Source of the DNA: Anaerobacterium chartisolvens
GTDB lineage: Bacteria; Bacillota; Clostridia; Acetivibrionales; DSM-27016
Length of the DNA stretch: 64,000 bases
Assembly: GCF_003337415.1 (NCBI RefSeq)
Contig: NZ_QPJT01000009.1
Span: 62,001-126,000 of the forward strand
Reading direction: 5' to 3'
The position numbers were made by a program, and so were the translations under genes. Positions 34,722 to 44,082 of the stretch are shown here, in pieces (positions within the stretch are counted from its first letter, which is position 1; every line of letters starts with the position of its first letter). The notes under the pieces are model-generated. The model worked only from the letters and a program-made list of their open reading frames with translations. It made no database searches and had not been told where the DNA came from.

Positions 34722-36209
34722 TCAGCCTCCCGCCGGCAGCAGTATAATATCCCTTGCGCGGTTAATAAGCTCATTAACAGGGTAAGGCAGGTATAGCCCC
34801 GTCACGGTTATTATAAGCAGCAGTATAACCAGTACCGCTGTCCCCGGCCAGTTAATTTCCCCCTGATGTGTTTCCTTGCTCAAAGGCCTGCCATAGAACA
34901 TTCTGAACATTTGGGCGGCAAAGCCTGCAAAAATTAATGCCAGAAACAGCAAAAGCAGACCGGCGATTATATATTTCTTTCCGTTAAAGGATGCCATTAT
35001 TATATTTAATTCGCTGCTGAATATGCCAAAGGGCGGCATTCCTGTAATTGCAAACAGCCCCAGCATAAATGCGGTTCCTGTCACCGGCATGATTTTAAAT
35101 ATGCCCTGAACCTTATTAATTATTTTGGTTTCATATTTTAAGTATATGCTTCCCGAAGCCAGAAACAGCATTGACTTTGTAAAGGCATGATTTAATACGT
35201 GGTACAATGCGCCAAATACACTTAACGGGGAAAGCATTCCCAGCCCCAGTGCTATAATTCCCATATGCTCTATGCTTGAGTAAGCAAGGATTCTCTTAAA
35301 ATCCTTCTGTACCAGTATGAATACGGCGGCAGTTCCTATAGAAATAATTCCAAGCGCCATAAGGAGCCTTCCGGTAAACATATTGCTGCCTGCATTTCTG
35401 TTTACTATCGCCATTACCCTTATAATGCTGTACATTGCTGTATTCAGAAGCACTCCTGACAGCAGCGCGCTTATGGGAGAAGGCGCCTGGCTGTGTGCAT
35501 CCGGAAGCCAGGTGTGCATAGGTGCTAAACCCACCTTTGTGCCAAACCCCACAAGAATAAAAATAAACGATATCCTTAAAATGCTTCCCTGCAGCCTGTC
35601 CGAGCTCTGAAAAAGGTACTGCCAGTTAAGCCCCTGCGCAGACTCCCCCAGAGAATGCACCGATGAATAATAAAGCATAACCGTCCCCAGCATGGCAAAG
35701 GCTATTCCTACAGAGCATATTATTATGTATTTCCATGCCGCCTCTATGGATTTCTTATTGCTGTAAAACCCCACAAGAAACGCTGACGCAAGGGTAGTAG
35801 CCTCTACCGCAATCCACATTAAGCCCATATTCTGTGTTGACACAGTCAATATCATTGTAAAAACAAACACATGGAGCAAAGAATAATACAGCTTCAGCCT
35901 TCTTATATTTATCACGCCTCTTTTAAGCTCTTCATTCATATACCCTATTGAAAAAACAGATGCGAGGAATACTACCGATACAGTGACAAAAAGAATTAAA
36001 GCACTGAGAGCGTCAATGTAAAAAATGTTATTGAAAAAAGCGGGCGAAACAAATTCATTTCGGAGCACATCCCAAATAACAATTATTGATACCACAAGAA
36101 GAGAGGCAGCACCGCAAGCATTTATTGTGTTGATAACATTTTTTTTATTCGTAGTCCAGAACAGTCCGCAAGAAATAAGCGGTATAATCATAAGAAGCAG
36201 AATATACAT
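34722..36209 (-). CDS. HyfF/NuoN-like proton-translocating membrane subunit
   Basis: A 495-residue antiporter-like subunit with about 14 hydrophobic segments. The central signature GFGTKVGLAPMHTWLPDAHSQAPSPISALLSGVLL, near residue 215, contains the Lys and His of the proton channel, and a conserved Glu is seen in MGLMWIAVEATTLASA near residue 130. It follows the HyfE-like gene by 2 bp and its ATG is preceded by GAGGGG. It is one of two antiporter-like subunits in the operon, which supports ion pumping. Confidence 0.92.
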   Translation of the reverse strand: MYILLLMIIPLISCGLFWTTNKKNVINTINACGAASLLVVSIIVIWDVLRNEFVSPAFFNNIFYIDALSALILFVTVSVVFLASVFSIGYMNEELKRGVINIRRLKLYYSLLHVFVFTMILTVSTQNMGLMWIAVEATTLASAFLVGFYSNKKSIEAAWKYIIICSVGIAFAMLGTVMLYYSSVHSLGESAQGLNWQYLFQSSDRLQGSILRISFIFILVGFGTKVGLAPMHTWLPDAHSQAPSPISALLSGVLLNTAMYSIIRVMAIVNRNAGSNMFTGRLLMALGIISIGTAAVFILVQKDFKRILAYSSIEHMGIIALGLGMLSPLSVFGALYHVLNHAFTKSMLFLASGSIYLKYETKIINKVQGIFKIMPVTGTAFMLGLFAITGMPPFGIFSSELNIIMASFNGKKYIIAGLLLLFLALIFAGFAAQMFRMFYGRPLSKETHQGEINWPGTAVLVILLLIITVTGLYLPYPVNELINRARDIILLPAGG

Positions 36210-36211
36210 AA

Positions 36212-36880
36212 TTAACCCCTCAAGTTCCTTAATTTATCAATGTCTATTGAATCAAAGCTCTCATTTATCCTGAAAACAAACACACCCATTATAAGCACAG
36301 CCGCAAGCACATCAAAAAATATTCCTATCTCAACAATCATAGGCATACCGAAGGTTGTAAGCAGCGCAGCCATGAACATTCCGTTCTCAATAACCAGAAA
36401 GCCTATTATCTGGCCTATGGCCTTTTTCCTGCTAATCATAAAAAACAGCCCTATCATAACAAGGGATATCGAATTGGTGAGGAACATGATTTCATATGCC
36501 CCCTTTATGTCAGGTATCAGGGATATAACATACCACACCAGTATTGCAAGCCCGCAGCATATTATAATGGATATCGGTATATTGATGAAGAAATCCTTTT
36601 CAACCTTGTACTCCACCCTTTTGCATATCCTGTTCAGCATCCCCGGTATAAATATAACCTTGAGCAATATTATAAGCAGGCACATTATTATGGCACTGTC
36701 AAATTTCCGTTCGGCTGCCATGTGGTAAATCCCAAGGGTGCCTGCAGCTGCGGCAAGCAGCATTGACTGAAGCCTGAAGGTTTTTATATAGGAATTAACC
36801 CTCTTATTGGCAACAAGGATAAAAGCCGAAATTAAAATCAGCATGGACAGTATATTCAAAATCTCCTCAAGCTTAAACAT
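36212..36880 (-). CDS. HyfE-like membrane subunit
   Basis: A 222-residue protein with six or seven membrane helices. It has the NuoK-like core seen in HyfE: SISLVMIGLFFMISRKKAIGQIIGFLVIENGMFMAALL near residues 130-170, with a Glu in the middle of a helix that could take part in proton transfer. The ATG at 36880 follows GGGAGGT. It is 5 bp from the HyfC-like gene and 2 bp from the HyfF-like gene, so the three are made together. Confidence 0.88.
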   Translation of the reverse strand: MFKLEEILNILSMLILISAFILVANKRVNSYIKTFRLQSMLLAAAAGTLGIYHMAAERKFDSAIIMCLLIILLKVIFIPGMLNRICKRVEYKVEKDFFINIPISIIICCGLAILVWYVISLIPDIKGAYEIMFLTNSISLVMIGLFFMISRKKAIGQIIGFLVIENGMFMAALLTTFGMPMIVEIGIFFDVLAAVLIMGVFVFRINESFDSIDIDKLRNLRG

Positions 36881-36885
36881 TACAG

Positions 36886-37824
36886 CTACCTCCCGAATAC
36901 AAATGAAGACATAAAGCCCAAAACAGCCAGTATAAATGCCAGTGCCGCATGATTAGGCACACTGAAAAGCCTGAGCTTAACGGAATTTATTTCTATAACG
37001 GCTATTACGCCGGAAATAACCAACACCTTTAAAACGTATAGTCCAAGTGCTTGTATAACGCCTGCATTGCTCCCGAACGGAATAAAAACATTGCAAATAA
37101 CAGTAATTAACAGAAGCTGCTTGATTGATGCCGATATCTCCATCAGTGCAAGATGCCTCCCTGAATATTCAAGCAGCATTGCCTCATGCACCATAGTGAG
37201 CTCAAGATGGGTTGACGGGTCATCCACAGGTATTCTGGCAGTCTCGGCAATAACAATTATAAGCATGGATATAAGCAGCAGCAGGTAGCTGGGACTGACG
37301 AAGCCCCAGCCCGGAGCTGCAAAGCCCTTATATATGGCCTGAAAGCTCAATGAGCCGACAAGGGGATTTAAGCCGACGGTAAACAGCACAAGCATCATGG
37401 ATGGCTCTATCAATGCGGAAATCATCATTTCACGGCTGCTGCCCATTCCTGTGAAGGTACTCCCGGTATCCATTCCCGAAAGTGCCATAAAAAATCTGCC
37501 TATGGCAATAAGGTAAACCACAAGCACGGCGTCACCGATAAAGCCAAAGGAAAACAGCTGCGGTATTGCTGGCACAAACAGGGATGCAGCCAATATAGAC
37601 ACGAAATAAATATACGGTGTAGCGGTAAAAATCCACGAGGCATTATGTGACACAACAACATCCTTTTTAAAAAGCTTAAGCAAATCAAAGTACCCCTGAA
37701 ATACAGATGCGCCCTTTCTGTGCTGGACCCTCGCCTTGAGCTTTTTTATAATGCCGCTTACCAATGGAGCCAATGCAGCCGTTATAATAAGCTGCACAAC
37801 AATTTTCACAATTCCCTGAAACAT
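36886..37824 (-). CDS. HyfC/NuoH-like membrane subunit
   Basis: A 312-residue membrane subunit with about eight helices that anchors the peripheral arm and forms part of the coupling channel. Typical marks are KARVQHRKGASVFQGYFDLLKL near residue 30 and the loop ARIPVDDPSTHLELTMVHEAMLLEYSGRHLAL near residue 195, with its acidic cluster. It lies 29 bp after the HyfB-like gene. Confidence 0.92.
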   Translation of the reverse strand: MFQGIVKIVVQLIITAALAPLVSGIIKKLKARVQHRKGASVFQGYFDLLKLFKKDVVVSHNASWIFTATPYIYFVSILAASLFVPAIPQLFSFGFIGDAVLVVYLIAIGRFFMALSGMDTGSTFTGMGSSREMMISALIEPSMMLVLFTVGLNPLVGSLSFQAIYKGFAAPGWGFVSPSYLLLLISMLIIVIAETARIPVDDPSTHLELTMVHEAMLLEYSGRHLALMEISASIKQLLLITVICNVFIPFGSNAGVIQALGLYVLKVLVISGVIAVIEINSVKLRLFSVPNHAALAFILAVLGFMSSFVFGR

Positions 37825-37853
37825 TCCCGCACCTCAAGCCCTCGTATAAAAAT

Positions 37854-39917
37854 TTATGCCCTCGCATAATAAATAAGCATGGCTATAACCACGACAAATA
37901 TATAAATCAAATATGTATGTATGCTGCCTGTTTGTATCAGCAGCCTCATTCTTCTTGCAAAGTTTACAACACTTCTTACAATTGGTTCATAAAGATACTT
38001 TTCAAAAACAGATACGGTAGACACCTTATATCTGGCCCTCTTAAAGAAATACCGGCTGCTTCCCCGTTCTATCTGAAGCTCTCTCTGCGGCCTGTAAAAA
38101 GCCCTGAAAACAATTCTTACCGGCTTGGAAAAGCCTGTGGCGGTGTATTGCATTCTGGAGTCAAGCCGTCTGTATCCGCAGTCCCACGTTCCATAATTTC
38201 TGAAGCTTGAATTTTTGCTCATATACCTTACCGCCAAAAGCACCGCCGGTATTAACAGCAAGCCTATTATTGCAAGTGCCGCAGGAGATATTGATGTATT
38301 TCCCTCATACGAGTGCAATACAAGGCTTGAATATCCCGCCGCACCTTGGAAAATTGAAGCGTTAAGCATTTCTCTATTAATTCCGTCCAGCAATTTTAAC
38401 AGATGCACAGGAAAAATTCCTGCGGCAAGGCATAGCGCCGCCAGAATCCCCATCCCCGCAAGCATTGTCCGGGGTGCCTCCTTCGCTTCCTCCGCCGCGC
38501 TTGTCCTGGGCAGTGCGAGAAATGCCGTGCCAAAGGTCTTTATAAAGCTTGCCGCCGCCAAAACACCTGCTATTGCTAGAAGTGCCGCCGTGACGATAAT
38601 AATAATCTTCATCCATGAGCCGCCTGTTCCGGCAGAGGCAAATAATGCTTGATATATGGCCCATTCGCTTACAAAGCCGTTAAATGGGGGCAGTGCCGAT
38701 ATGGATAATGCCCCCGCAAGGAAAAACATGGCGGTGTACGGCATTTTCCTTATCAATCCCCCCAGCCTCTCCATATTTCTGGTTCCGGTTGAATAATGAA
38801 CCGAGCCCGCTCCTAAGAACAACAGCCCTTTAAAGACTGAATGATTAAAAATGTGTAAAAGAGAAGCAGTCAGCGAGAACACTGCCAGCACTGTATTTCC
38901 ATTTGAACAGGCAATTGAAGAAAGGCCGATGCCTATAAATATAATACCCATGTTTTCTACACTGGAGTATGCCAGTAGCTTTTTTATATCGATTTCCATA
39001 AATGCAAAGGCTATACCGACAATAGCGGAAATGCCGCCCAGTAAAAGTATTGCCGTGCCCCACCACAGATACCCTCCCCCAAGTATATCGAAAACTATTC
39101 TTATAATGCCGTAGGCAGCGGTTTTTATCATAACCCCCGACATAAGCGCCGATATGTTTCCGGGTGCAGCGGGATGGGCCTTTGGAAGCCATATATGCAG
39201 TGGAATTATTCCCGCCTTTGTGCCAAAGCCTATCAGTGAAAATATAAATATGACATTTTTTACAGCATAGGGTATGCCGGAGGCATTTATTTCCGCAAAG
39301 CTTGCACTTCCCGTATACTGGTAAATGAGAACAAAAGCCGCTATAATAAATGCAGTGCCTATGTGTGTCATAATTATATAAATAGTACCGGCTCTTTGCG
39401 TCTCGGGCTTTTCATTTTCAAACACAACAAGAAAGTACGAAACCATAGACATGATTTCCCATGCAACCAAAAAGAAAAAAATATTCCCTGAGGTTACAAC
39501 CATAATCATGGACGCTATAAAAAGATTGTAAAGAAACCCGAACACCCCTATATTCCTGCTATTGTAATAATGCTTCAGGTAACCCATAGAATATATTGAA
39601 GCCACAAAGGCCAGAAGAGATATTACCAGTACAAAAAAGGCAGAAAGGTTATCAATGTGAAAGCTTATTGATATAGGATAAATCCCCGTTTTCAGATTTA
39701 TATCAAAGGATCTCCCATTATATATCAAAAGCTTGCAGACACAGAATATTATTCCTGTTAAAGAAGCTGCGGCGGCTGCAACATTTGCAACAGCATTAGA
39801 GCCCTTTTGGCTCCTGCATACCAGCAAGCTGAGCAAGGCACCCGATAAATACAGTATAAGCAAAGCTGCAAATATATATTCATACCCTGAAAACAGGGCT
39901 ATATCGTCTAAAGGCAT
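37854..39917 (-). CDS. HyfB/NuoL-like proton-translocating membrane subunit
   Basis: A 687-residue antiporter-like subunit and the first gene of the operon. It has about 15 hydrophobic segments and a long C-terminal part ending in a final helix. The channel signature GFGTKAGIIPLHIWLPKAHPAAPGNISALMSGVMIK lies near residue 240, with a Glu in FFFLVAWEIMSMVSYFLVV near 150. The operon order is B, C, E, F, G, H+I; no HyfD-like gene is present. A near-consensus promoter stands at 39951-39979. Confidence 0.92.
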   Translation of the reverse strand: MPLDDIALFSGYEYIFAALLILYLSGALLSLLVCRSQKGSNAVANVAAAAASLTGIIFCVCKLLIYNGRSFDINLKTGIYPISISFHIDNLSAFFVLVISLLAFVASIYSMGYLKHYYNSRNIGVFGFLYNLFIASMIMVVTSGNIFFFLVAWEIMSMVSYFLVVFENEKPETQRAGTIYIIMTHIGTAFIIAAFVLIYQYTGSASFAEINASGIPYAVKNVIFIFSLIGFGTKAGIIPLHIWLPKAHPAAPGNISALMSGVMIKTAAYGIIRIVFDILGGGYLWWGTAILLLGGISAIVGIAFAFMEIDIKKLLAYSSVENMGIIFIGIGLSSIACSNGNTVLAVFSLTASLLHIFNHSVFKGLLFLGAGSVHYSTGTRNMERLGGLIRKMPYTAMFFLAGALSISALPPFNGFVSEWAIYQALFASAGTGGSWMKIIIIVTAALLAIAGVLAAASFIKTFGTAFLALPRTSAAEEAKEAPRTMLAGMGILAALCLAAGIFPVHLLKLLDGINREMLNASIFQGAAGYSSLVLHSYEGNTSISPAALAIIGLLLIPAVLLAVRYMSKNSSFRNYGTWDCGYRRLDSRMQYTATGFSKPVRIVFRAFYRPQRELQIERGSSRYFFKRARYKVSTVSVFEKYLYEPIVRSVVNFARRMRLLIQTGSIHTYLIYIFVVVIAMLIYYARA

Positions 39918-39927
39918 AACCTGACCC

Positions 39928-39979
39928 CCAATTTTAAAACCACGTTCTATATGATACTCCTTTTAAAATTGGTTGTCAA
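39928..39979 (-). promoter_or_regulatory. Promoter of the hydrogenase-4-like operon with flanking dyad
   Basis: On the minus strand TTGACA (39974-39979) and TATCAT (39951-39956) are 17 bp apart. A perfect 12-bp inverted repeat, CCAATTTTAAAA (39928-39939) and its complement (39961-39972), brackets the -10 box. It could be an operator or a leader stem; the function is inferred from position. Confidence 0.65.
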
Positions 39980-39997
39980 ATTTGGTTTAAACCGGGC

Positions 39998-40057
39998 GAT
40001 GCAAAAGACGGCTGTCCTGCTCCAACTTATTGGGGCAGGGCAGCCGTCCTTTGCATC
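39998..40057 (-). terminator. Terminator-like hairpin after mmsB
   Basis: A 26-base arm starting GATGCAAAAGACGGCTG at 39998 pairs with the arm ending at 40057, with two mismatches and an eight-base loop. It begins 3 bp after the permease stop on the minus strand. There is no clear T-run. Confidence 0.65.
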
Positions 40058-40060
40058 ACA

Positions 40061-41242
40061 TTATTTCTTTGATTGATTGTAAATATCAAAAGCTACGGCG
40101 ACAAGAAGCACAAAGCCCTTGATTGCCTGCTGCCAGTCAATGCCGATGCCCATAATGGACATGCCGTTGTTCAGCACACCCATAACAAGTCCTCCGACAA
40201 TAGCCCCAACAACAGTCCCAACACCGCCGGTAGCAGAAGCCCCTCCTATATAGCAGGCGGCAATTGCATCCAATTCAAAGCCGTTTCCCGCAGTCGGACC
40301 GGCACAATTTAAGCGGGCGGAAAACACCAGTCCGGCAACCGCCGCCATAAGTCCCATATTGACATAGGCGGCAAATTTAACCCATTTTGTCTTTACTCCC
40401 GAAAGCTCAGTGGCGCGCTCATTCCCGCCCAGAGCGTAAATATGCCGCCCAATAACGGTTTTTGTCGTTACAAATGAATAAAATATTATGAGAACACCCA
40501 AAAGAACAAGTATAATGGGCATTCCTCTGAACAGTGTAAGCCAATAGGATACGAACAGAATAATTATTGCCATGGCCGCCAGACGAAAGGAAAAAGCTAT
40601 CTTTCCCCCAACCTGTATTCCGTATTTGATCTGCTGCTTTCTTTTTCTGAATTCCAAAAATACAAAACCCGCCGCCAGAAGTATTGCCATCAGCATAGTA
40701 GTGATATGCCCCTCAGTGCCGGGAATATCAGGCAGAAAAGCCTGCGCAACAAACTGGTACGAGGCCGGGTAAGGGCCAAGCGTGTTTCCGTCGAGGATTA
40801 CCATAGTCAGTCCGCGGAAAATCAGCATTCCCGCGAGAGTCACAATGAACGAAGGTACACGTACAAATGCAATCCACAAGCCCTGCCATGCGCCAATGGC
40901 AATCCCCAGCAGCAGGCAGACACATACTGCGAGCCACACAGGCTGGTGCATTGAAATAATCATGGTTCCCGACACGGCGCCGATGACAGCTACAATAGAG
41001 CCAACCGAAAGATCGATATTCCCTGTAAGGATACAAGGCAGCATCCCTATTGTCAGAATAAGTATGTAGCTGTTCTGCATCACCAGCTTGGATACATTCA
41101 TCGGCACCAAAAGAATTTTGTCGGTTGTCACCTGAAAAAACAGAACAATGACAATCAGTGCAATAAACATGGCGTATTTCTTAATATCCAATGAAAAGGC
41201 TTTCTTCTCTAATGAAACCACTTTTCTCTCTATGGTTGGCAT
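40061..41242 (-). CDS. mmsB: Multiple-monosaccharide ABC transporter permease
   Basis: The membrane channel of a sugar importer, about 393 residues from the ATG at 41242, with ten or so helices. Family marks of the RbsC/XylH class are LTGNIDLSVGSIVAVIGAVSG near residue 75 and ALGGNERATELSGVKT near 275; GPTAGNGFELDAIAACYIGG is near 325. It follows the ATPase and binding-protein genes in the order chvE-mmsA-mmsB, typical of glucose/galactose/xylose-type systems. The frame extends upstream to 41377 inside the ATPase gene, but that part overlaps mmsA and was rejected. Confidence 0.93.
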   Translation of the reverse strand: MPTIERKVVSLEKKAFSLDIKKYAMFIALIVIVLFFQVTTDKILLVPMNVSKLVMQNSYILILTIGMLPCILTGNIDLSVGSIVAVIGAVSGTMIISMHQPVWLAVCVCLLLGIAIGAWQGLWIAFVRVPSFIVTLAGMLIFRGLTMVILDGNTLGPYPASYQFVAQAFLPDIPGTEGHITTMLMAILLAAGFVFLEFRKRKQQIKYGIQVGGKIAFSFRLAAMAIIILFVSYWLTLFRGMPIILVLLGVLIIFYSFVTTKTVIGRHIYALGGNERATELSGVKTKWVKFAAYVNMGLMAAVAGLVFSARLNCAGPTAGNGFELDAIAACYIGGASATGGVGTVVGAIVGGLVMGVLNNGMSIMGIGIDWQQAIKGFVLLVAVAFDIYNQSKK

Positions 41243-41269
41243 TCCAATGACCGTCCTTTCACATAGATG

Positions 41270-41305
41270 AAAGCAACTGTTGGCCGAAGGCTCAACAGTT
41301 GCTTT
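41270..41305 (-). other. Hairpin between mmsA and mmsB
   Basis: AAAGCAACTGTTG pairs perfectly with its complement across a ten-base loop. It starts in the last codons of mmsA and lies in the 49-bp gap before mmsB. There is no T-run, so it is more likely an RNA-stability or translation element than a terminator. Confidence 0.5.
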
Positions 41306-42824
41306 GCATAATACAATGCATAATATTTTCCGAAGTTGCTTCCTCTCCTGAAACCTCACCGACAAATCGCCCTTCATTCATAACATAAACGCGATCGCTT
41401 ATACCAAGCACTTCCGGAAGCTCGGAGGATATTACGATTACCGATTTCCCGCTTTCAGCCAATTCGTTAATAATACAGTAAATTTCATATTTCGCCCCCA
41501 CATCAATGCCGCGGGTCGGCTCGTCCAGAATAAGCACGTCGGGGTCGGCATAAATCCAGCGCGCCAGCATAACCTTTTGCTGGTTGCCTCCCGAAAGGTT
41601 TCCTGTAAGCTGGTGTATATCCGTCGCCTTAATTACCAGCTTGTTAAAATATTCCTCACACACCTTGACCTCTTCATTTTCATTAACAATGCCAAGTCTG
41701 GAGAGTGCTTTTAAGCTGGGAAGCGTAATATTGGCACGGATACTGTCGATTAAGATTAAGCCCTGTGACTTCCTGTCCTCAGTAACATAGGCAATGCCGT
41801 TTTCAATGGCATCCGACACGCTGCGCACCTGTATTTCCTTACCGTCCTTGAACACTCTGCCGCTAATCCCTGCGCCGTAAGAGCGTCCAAAAATACTCAT
41901 AGCCAGCTCGGTACGGCCCGCACCCATAAGCCCCGCGATTCCCACTACTTCCCCGCGGCGAACCTGAAAGCTAACGTGATCAACAATTAACCGTTCCCTG
42001 TACTCAGGGGAATGCACTACCCAGTCCTTTACCTCAAAGCGAACCTCGCCCGCCTTATTCTCACGGCGCGGGTAACGATTAGTAATTTCGCGTCCAACCA
42101 TACCCTTGATGATACGTTCCTCGGTAATTTGTTGCATATGACAGTCAATCGTTTCAATGGTAGCTCCATCACGGATAACTGTAATTTTGTCGGCAACCTT
42201 GGTCACCTCGTTCAGCTTGTGAGATATAATAATACCGGTCATTTCGCGCTCTTTTCTCAGGCGCAGAATCAAATCCAGCAGCTTGGCACTGTCTTCATCA
42301 TTCAATGCCGCAGTCGGTTCATCCAGAATCAGCAGGCGTACGTTCTTAGACAGTGCCTTTGCGATTTCCACAAGCTGCTGCTTTCCAACGCCGATTTTAT
42401 TAACGGGCGTTTCCGGCCTTTCGTTCAGGCCGACAACCTCCATCAGACGCATGGCCTCACAACGGCATTTATCCCAATTGATAACTCCGCGTACCGCCTG
42501 CTCATTCCCTAAGAAAATATTTTCCATAATGGAAAGATACGGGATTAAGGCCAGCTCCTGATGGATAATAACAATGCCCTTCGTCTCACTTTCCCTGATG
42601 TTATTAAATTTACATTCTATGCCGTCATATAAAATACTTCCCTCATATGTACCATATGGATAAACTCCACTGAGAACCTTCATCAGGGTAGACTTCCCTG
42701 CTCCGTTCTCTCCTACCAGCGCGTGTATGCTTTTCTCCGCAACCTGAATATTTACATGGTCGAGTGCCCTTACGCCTGGAAATTCCTTTACGATATCCTG
42801 CATCTCCAGCAAAATCCTGCTCAT
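41292..42824 (-). CDS. mmsA: Multiple-monosaccharide ABC transporter ATP-binding protein
   Basis: A 510-residue tandem ATPase that powers the sugar permease. The first half has Walker [17 protein letters not shown] near residue 38 and Walker [12 protein letters not shown] near 165. The second half keeps the ABC signature [14 protein letters not shown] near 400 and Walker [15 protein letters not shown], but its Walker A is altered ([14 protein letters not shown]), as is usual in this family. The start is ATG at 42824, 47 bp after chvE. Confidence 0.95.
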   Translation of the reverse strand: MSRILLEMQDIVKEFPGVRALDHVNIQVAEKSIHALVGENGAGKSTLMKVLSGVYPYGTYEGSILYDGIECKFNNIRESETKGIVIIHQELALIPYLSIMENIFLGNEQAVRGVINWDKCRCEAMRLMEVVGLNERPETPVNKIGVGKQQLVEIAKALSKNVRLLILDEPTAALNDEDSAKLLDLILRLRKEREMTGIIISHKLNEVTKVADKITVIRDGATIETIDCHMQQITEERIIKGMVGREITNRYPRRENKAGEVRFEVKDWVVHSPEYRERLIVDHVSFQVRRGEVVGIAGLMGAGRTELAMSIFGRSYGAGISGRVFKDGKEIQVRSVSDAIENGIAYVTEDRKSQGLILIDSIRANITLPSLKALSRLGIVNENEEVKVCEEYFNKLVIKATDIHQLTGNLSGGNQQKVMLARWIYADPDVLILDEPTRGIDVGAKYEIYCIINELAESGKSVIVISSELPEVLGISDRVYVMNEGRFVGEVSGEEATSENIMHCIMQSNC

Positions 42825-42871
42825 ACTCCGCCCCCTGCCTGTTGTTCAAAACCGCGGACTTTCTATGACCG

Positions 42872-43951
42872 TTATTTCAGTTCATCTTCGGTGTAATAGC
42901 CCGACTCCACCAAAAGCTTCTTATAATTATCCTTGTCAACCGCGACCGGCCTGAGAAGATAGGAAGGAACCACCTTTTTACCGTTATTGTAGCTTTTGGT
43001 ATCGTTTACGTCAGGCTCTTTTCCCTGTACGACAGCATCAACCATTTCCACCACCTTGTCGGCAAGCGCTCTGGTATCCTTGAACACACTCATGGACTGC
43101 TCCCCTGCAACAATTGCCTTTACATTTGCAATATTGGCATCCTGACCCGTCAGAATAGGCATAGGCTTGTCAGAAGTGCCATAACCGGCCGACTTTAATG
43201 CCGACTGCACACCCAGAGAAACGGAATCATTGGAGCAAAGCACGGCGTCCAGCCTCTCAGATGTGTAATTTGCCGTTAGAATATTGTCCATACGCTCCTG
43301 TGCCTTGTTTTCCTCCCAGTTCGGAGTGGCACACTGCTCTCTGGTCGTCTGCTTTGAACGGACAACAAGCTGCCCCTTATCGACATACGGCTTCAGAACG
43401 TCCATTGCACCGCCAAAGAAATACACTACATTATTATCATCAAGAGGACCGGTTGCAATCTCGAAATTATACGGCCCCTTGCCTTCCTTCAGTCCGAGCT
43501 TCTCCTCTATGTACTGTCCTTGAATCTGTCCCACGCTGTAATTATCAAAGGTAGCATAATAGTCCACAGCATCGGTATTCATAATCAGACGATCATATGA
43601 TATCACCTTCACACCCGTGGCCTTAGCGTCATCCAGCACGGAAGAAAGTGCACTTCCGTCAATGGCAACAGCCACAATCACCTTAGCACCCTTTGTAACC
43701 ATGTTCTCAATTTGTGAAACCTGAGCGTCTACTTTGTTTTCCGCAAACTGAATATCAACCTCATAGCCTTTGTCCGTCAGCTTTTTCTGAATGTTTTCAG
43801 CGTCCTGATTCCAGCGCTGCAAAGACTTTGTGGGCATAGCCACGCCAACCTTTATGCCTTTCTGTTCTCCTCCCACAGGTTTAGAATTGTTACACCCTGT
43901 AAAACCAAGCATCAGCGTTGCCGCCAATGTAAATGCGAGTATTTTTTTCAT
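42872..43951 (-). CDS. chvE: Sugar-binding lipoprotein, ChvE-like
   Basis: The solute receptor of the importer. It is a 359-residue lipoprotein: a signal peptide ending in the lipobox LGFTGC (lipid-attached Cys near residue 20), then a two-lobed type I periplasmic-binding fold. VGVAMPTKSLQRWNQDAENI, VAVAIDGSALSSVL and ISYDRLIMNTDAVDYYATFDN are typical of ChvE, which binds several monosaccharides such as glucose, galactose and xylose. The exact sugar cannot be told from sequence. It heads the operon behind a near-consensus promoter and a small palindrome. Confidence 0.93.
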   Translation of the reverse strand: MKKILAFTLAATLMLGFTGCNNSKPVGGEQKGIKVGVAMPTKSLQRWNQDAENIQKKLTDKGYEVDIQFAENKVDAQVSQIENMVTKGAKVIVAVAIDGSALSSVLDDAKATGVKVISYDRLIMNTDAVDYYATFDNYSVGQIQGQYIEEKLGLKEGKGPYNFEIATGPLDDNNVVYFFGGAMDVLKPYVDKGQLVVRSKQTTREQCATPNWEENKAQERMDNILTANYTSERLDAVLCSNDSVSLGVQSALKSAGYGTSDKPMPILTGQDANIANVKAIVAGEQSMSVFKDTRALADKVVEMVDAVVQGKEPDVNDTKSYNNGKKVVPSYLLRPVAVDKDNYKKLLVESGYYTEDELK

Positions 43952-43972
43952 GGCAACTCATTCCTTTCATGG

Positions 43973-43986
43973 TATACTTAAGTATA
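43973..43986. promoter_or_regulatory. Palindromic candidate operator for the sugar transporter operon
   Basis: TATACTTAAGTATA is a perfect 14-bp palindrome between the predicted transcription start (about 43993) and the chvE start codon, where a bound repressor would block the polymerase. No regulator gene is adjacent. Confidence 0.45.
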
Positions 43987-43999
43987 TTTGACTGTTTTA

Positions 44000-44028
44000 A
44001 TAATAACCTTTACCAAATATTCTGTCAA
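44000..44028 (-). promoter_or_regulatory. Sigma-A promoter of the chvE-mmsA-mmsB operon
   Basis: On the minus strand TTGACA (44023-44028) and TATTAT (44000-44005) are 17 bp apart, about 50 bp ahead of chvE. Confidence 0.75.
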
Positions 44029-44082
44029 TTATTTTTTACATTTTATATATAATACAGATATATAATGCAGAGGAACGAATCA

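Noticed and set aside
32255-39917. Annotation of the operon as an active [NiFe] hydrogenase or formate hydrogenlyase
   Set aside because: The large subunit lacks every nickel Cys ligand and there is no formate dehydrogenase gene nearby.
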